A DNA stretch of 8,049 bases from CAYXXN01 sp964469055 (GTDB lineage: Bacteria > Acidobacteriota > Thermoanaerobaculia > Multivoradales > JAHEKO01). Shown piece by piece: positions 6,985-8,049 of the stretch (position 1 is the stretch's first letter; each line of letters opens with the position of its first letter). Under the pieces are notes generated by a model, which saw only the letters and a list, made by a program, of their open reading frames with translations, was not told where the DNA came from and ran no database searches. A program made the position numbers and the translations under genes. The stretch covers positions 1 to 8,049 of the forward strand of contig CAYXXN010000129.1 of the NCBI GenBank assembly GCA_964469055.1. Reading direction: 5' to 3'.

Positions 6985-8049
6985 ATGCGTCCGCCACGCC
7001 CGCTCCGTCCGATGGTCGCCGTCGTTCTGACGCTCGCCGCGGCGGCGCCCGGGCGAGGCCAGATTCGCTTCACCGACCTTACCGCGACCGCCGGCCTCGA
7101 TTTCGTGCACTTCAACGGCATGACGGGGGAGCTCTATTTCTCGGAGATGATGGGCTCGGGAGCCGCCCTCCTCGACTACGACCGCGACGGCGACCTCGAC
7201 GTTTATCTCGTCCAGGGCGCGATGCTCGATCCCGGGGTGGACCCTGCGACGGCGGTGCGGCCTCCAAGTTCGGAGCCGATCGACCGGCTCTACCGCAACG
7301 ACCTCGAACGCGGGCCGGACGGCCGCGCCCTCGTTCACCTGGTGGACGTCACGGCCGCGGCCGGCATCCAGGAGGACGGCTACGGCATGGGAGTGGCCGT
7401 CGGTGACGTCGACAACGACGGATGGCCGGACCTCTACCTGACGAACCTCGGCCCCGACCGCCTCTACCGCAACCGCGGTGAGGGGACCTTCGAGGACGTG
7501 ACGGCGTCCGCCGGGGTGGGCGACCGCGGCTGGGGGGTGTCGGCCGCCTTCGTCGACTACGACCGGGACGGCTGGCTCGACCTCTACGTGGGCAACTACG
7601 TGGACTTCGGGCTCGCCACCCACAAGACCTGCTTCTCGACGGCCGGCGCCGTGGACTACTGCGGCCCGTTGGCTTTCGAGCCGGAGCCGGACACTCTCTA
7701 CCGCAATCGGGGAGACGGCACGTTCGAGACGGTGTCGGCGCGCTCCGGCATCGCCGCCGACCCGAAGGGCGCGCTCGGCGTCGTGGCGCTCGATGCCGAT
7801 GCCGACGGCTGGCTCGACCTCTTCGTCGCCAACGACCAGGTGCCCAACAAGCTCCTGATCAACCAGGGCGACGGGACCTTCGTCGACGACGCGCTGCTGT
7901 CCGGCACCGGCGTCAACGAGCAGGGTCAGCCGGAGGCGAACATGGGGGTGGTGGCCGGCGACCTGGACGAGGACGGCGACGAGGACCTCTTCATCACCCA
8001 CTTGACGCAGGAGACGAACACGCTGTACCTGAACGACGGCTCCGGCATC
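6985..8049 (+). CDS. Exported CRTAC1-like FG-GAP (VCBS) repeat protein, partial (C-terminus off right edge)
   Basis: The plus-strand frame is open for 355 codons to the window edge. From the ATG at 6985 the protein begins with an Arg/Pro-rich stretch, then a VAVVLTLAAAA core typical of a signal peptide, then the mature region starting near GQIRFTDLTA. The ATG at 7012 is an alternative start but would lose most of the positive residues. Neither has a convincing Shine-Dalgarno match, so the exact start is uncertain. Calcium-loop repeats occur near residues 66, 141, 192, 270 and 326 (DYDRDGDLDVYL, DVDNDGWPDLYL, DYDRDGWLDLYV, DADADGWLDLFV, DLDEDGDEDLFI). The GNYVDF segment followed by C216 and the C226 of YCGP is, as I recall, common in bacterial CRTAC1-family proteins and may be a disulfide. 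ASPIC/UnbV is expected beyond the edge if the protein has the usual length. It is divergent from the three-gene operon of relatives, sharing a 122-bp intergenic region. Function is unknown; secretion and calcium binding are inferred. Confidence 0.92.
   Translation, partial: MRPPRPLRPMVAVVLTLAAAAPGRGQIRFTDLTATAGLDFVHFNGMTGELYFSEMMGSGAALLDYDRDGDLDVYLVQGAMLDPGVDPATAVRPPSSEPIDRLYRNDLERGPDGRALVHLVDVTAAAGIQEDGYGMGVAVGDVDNDGWPDLYLTNLGPDRLYRNRGEGTFEDVTASAGVGDRGWGVSAAFVDYDRDGWLDLYVGNYVDFGLATHKTCFSTAGAVDYCGPLAFEPEPDTLYRNRGDGTFETVSARSGIAADPKGALGVVALDADADGWLDLFVANDQVPNKLLINQGDGTFVDDALLSGTGVNEQGQPEANMGVVAGDLDEDGDEDLFITHLTQETNTLYLNDGSGI

Noticed and set aside
6863..6997. N-terminal extension of the 651-residue protein starting at ATG 6997
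   Set aside because: It adds an Arg/Pro-rich stretch before a clear signal peptide and overlaps the divergent gene; the ATG at 6862 has a well-spaced GAGG.
6963..7406. Plus-strand open frame of 147 codons near the start of the rightward gene
   Set aside because: It is in a different frame from the FG-GAP repeats, with an Arg/Pro/Gly-rich product typical of an off-frame reading of GC-rich coding DNA.
6958..8001. Minus-strand open frame of 347 codons
   Set aside because: It is antisense to the rightward CRTAC1-like gene, whose frame has textbook repeat motifs.

Overview
The window is very GC-rich DNA, and every third-position-consistent reading frame falls into four long, tightly packed genes. 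All four encode exported proteins of one superfamily: FG-GAP/VCBS-type repeat proteins with calcium-loop motifs of the form D-x-[D/N]-x-D-G-x-x-D. Three of them carry a C-terminal ASPIC/UnbV domain, and the fourth (CRTAC1-like) runs off the window before that region. Dense clusters of such genes, high GC and N-terminal TPR additions fit an Acidobacteriota-like, or possibly Planctomycetota-like, Gram-negative bacterium. This is inference from gene style only; no rRNA or taxonomic marker is present.

Layout. Three genes are read leftward (minus strand): 6862-4907 (651 aa), then 4910-2526 (794 aa), then 2529 to beyond the left edge (843 codons visible, no stop). At both junctions the downstream GTG start overlaps the upstream TGA stop as GTGA, so the three should be one translationally coupled operon. 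A fourth gene starts at about 6985 and reads rightward off the right edge (355 codons visible). The 122-bp gap 6863-6984 is the only intergenic DNA and should hold both divergent promoters. No RNA gene, mobile element, CRISPR array or clear terminator is seen.

How they may work together. Each protein has an N-terminal signal-peptide-like segment, so all are predicted to leave the cytoplasm. Each then has four or more aspartate-rich repeats likely to fold as calcium-stabilised beta-propeller blades. The three operon members differ in their extra parts. The first is nearly all propeller. The second has about 200 residues of uncharacterised helical sequence in front. The third has TPR repeats in front and a further Cys-Pro-Phe-Leu-Tyr-type domain after ASPIC/UnbV. 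The coupled operon suggests they are made in fixed ratio and may form a cell-surface or periplasmic assembly. The substrate or partner is unknown.

A caution for any reader: the strands opposite these genes carry very long stop-free frames (up to 891 codons). They are mirror images of the repeat-rich genes and should not be annotated.
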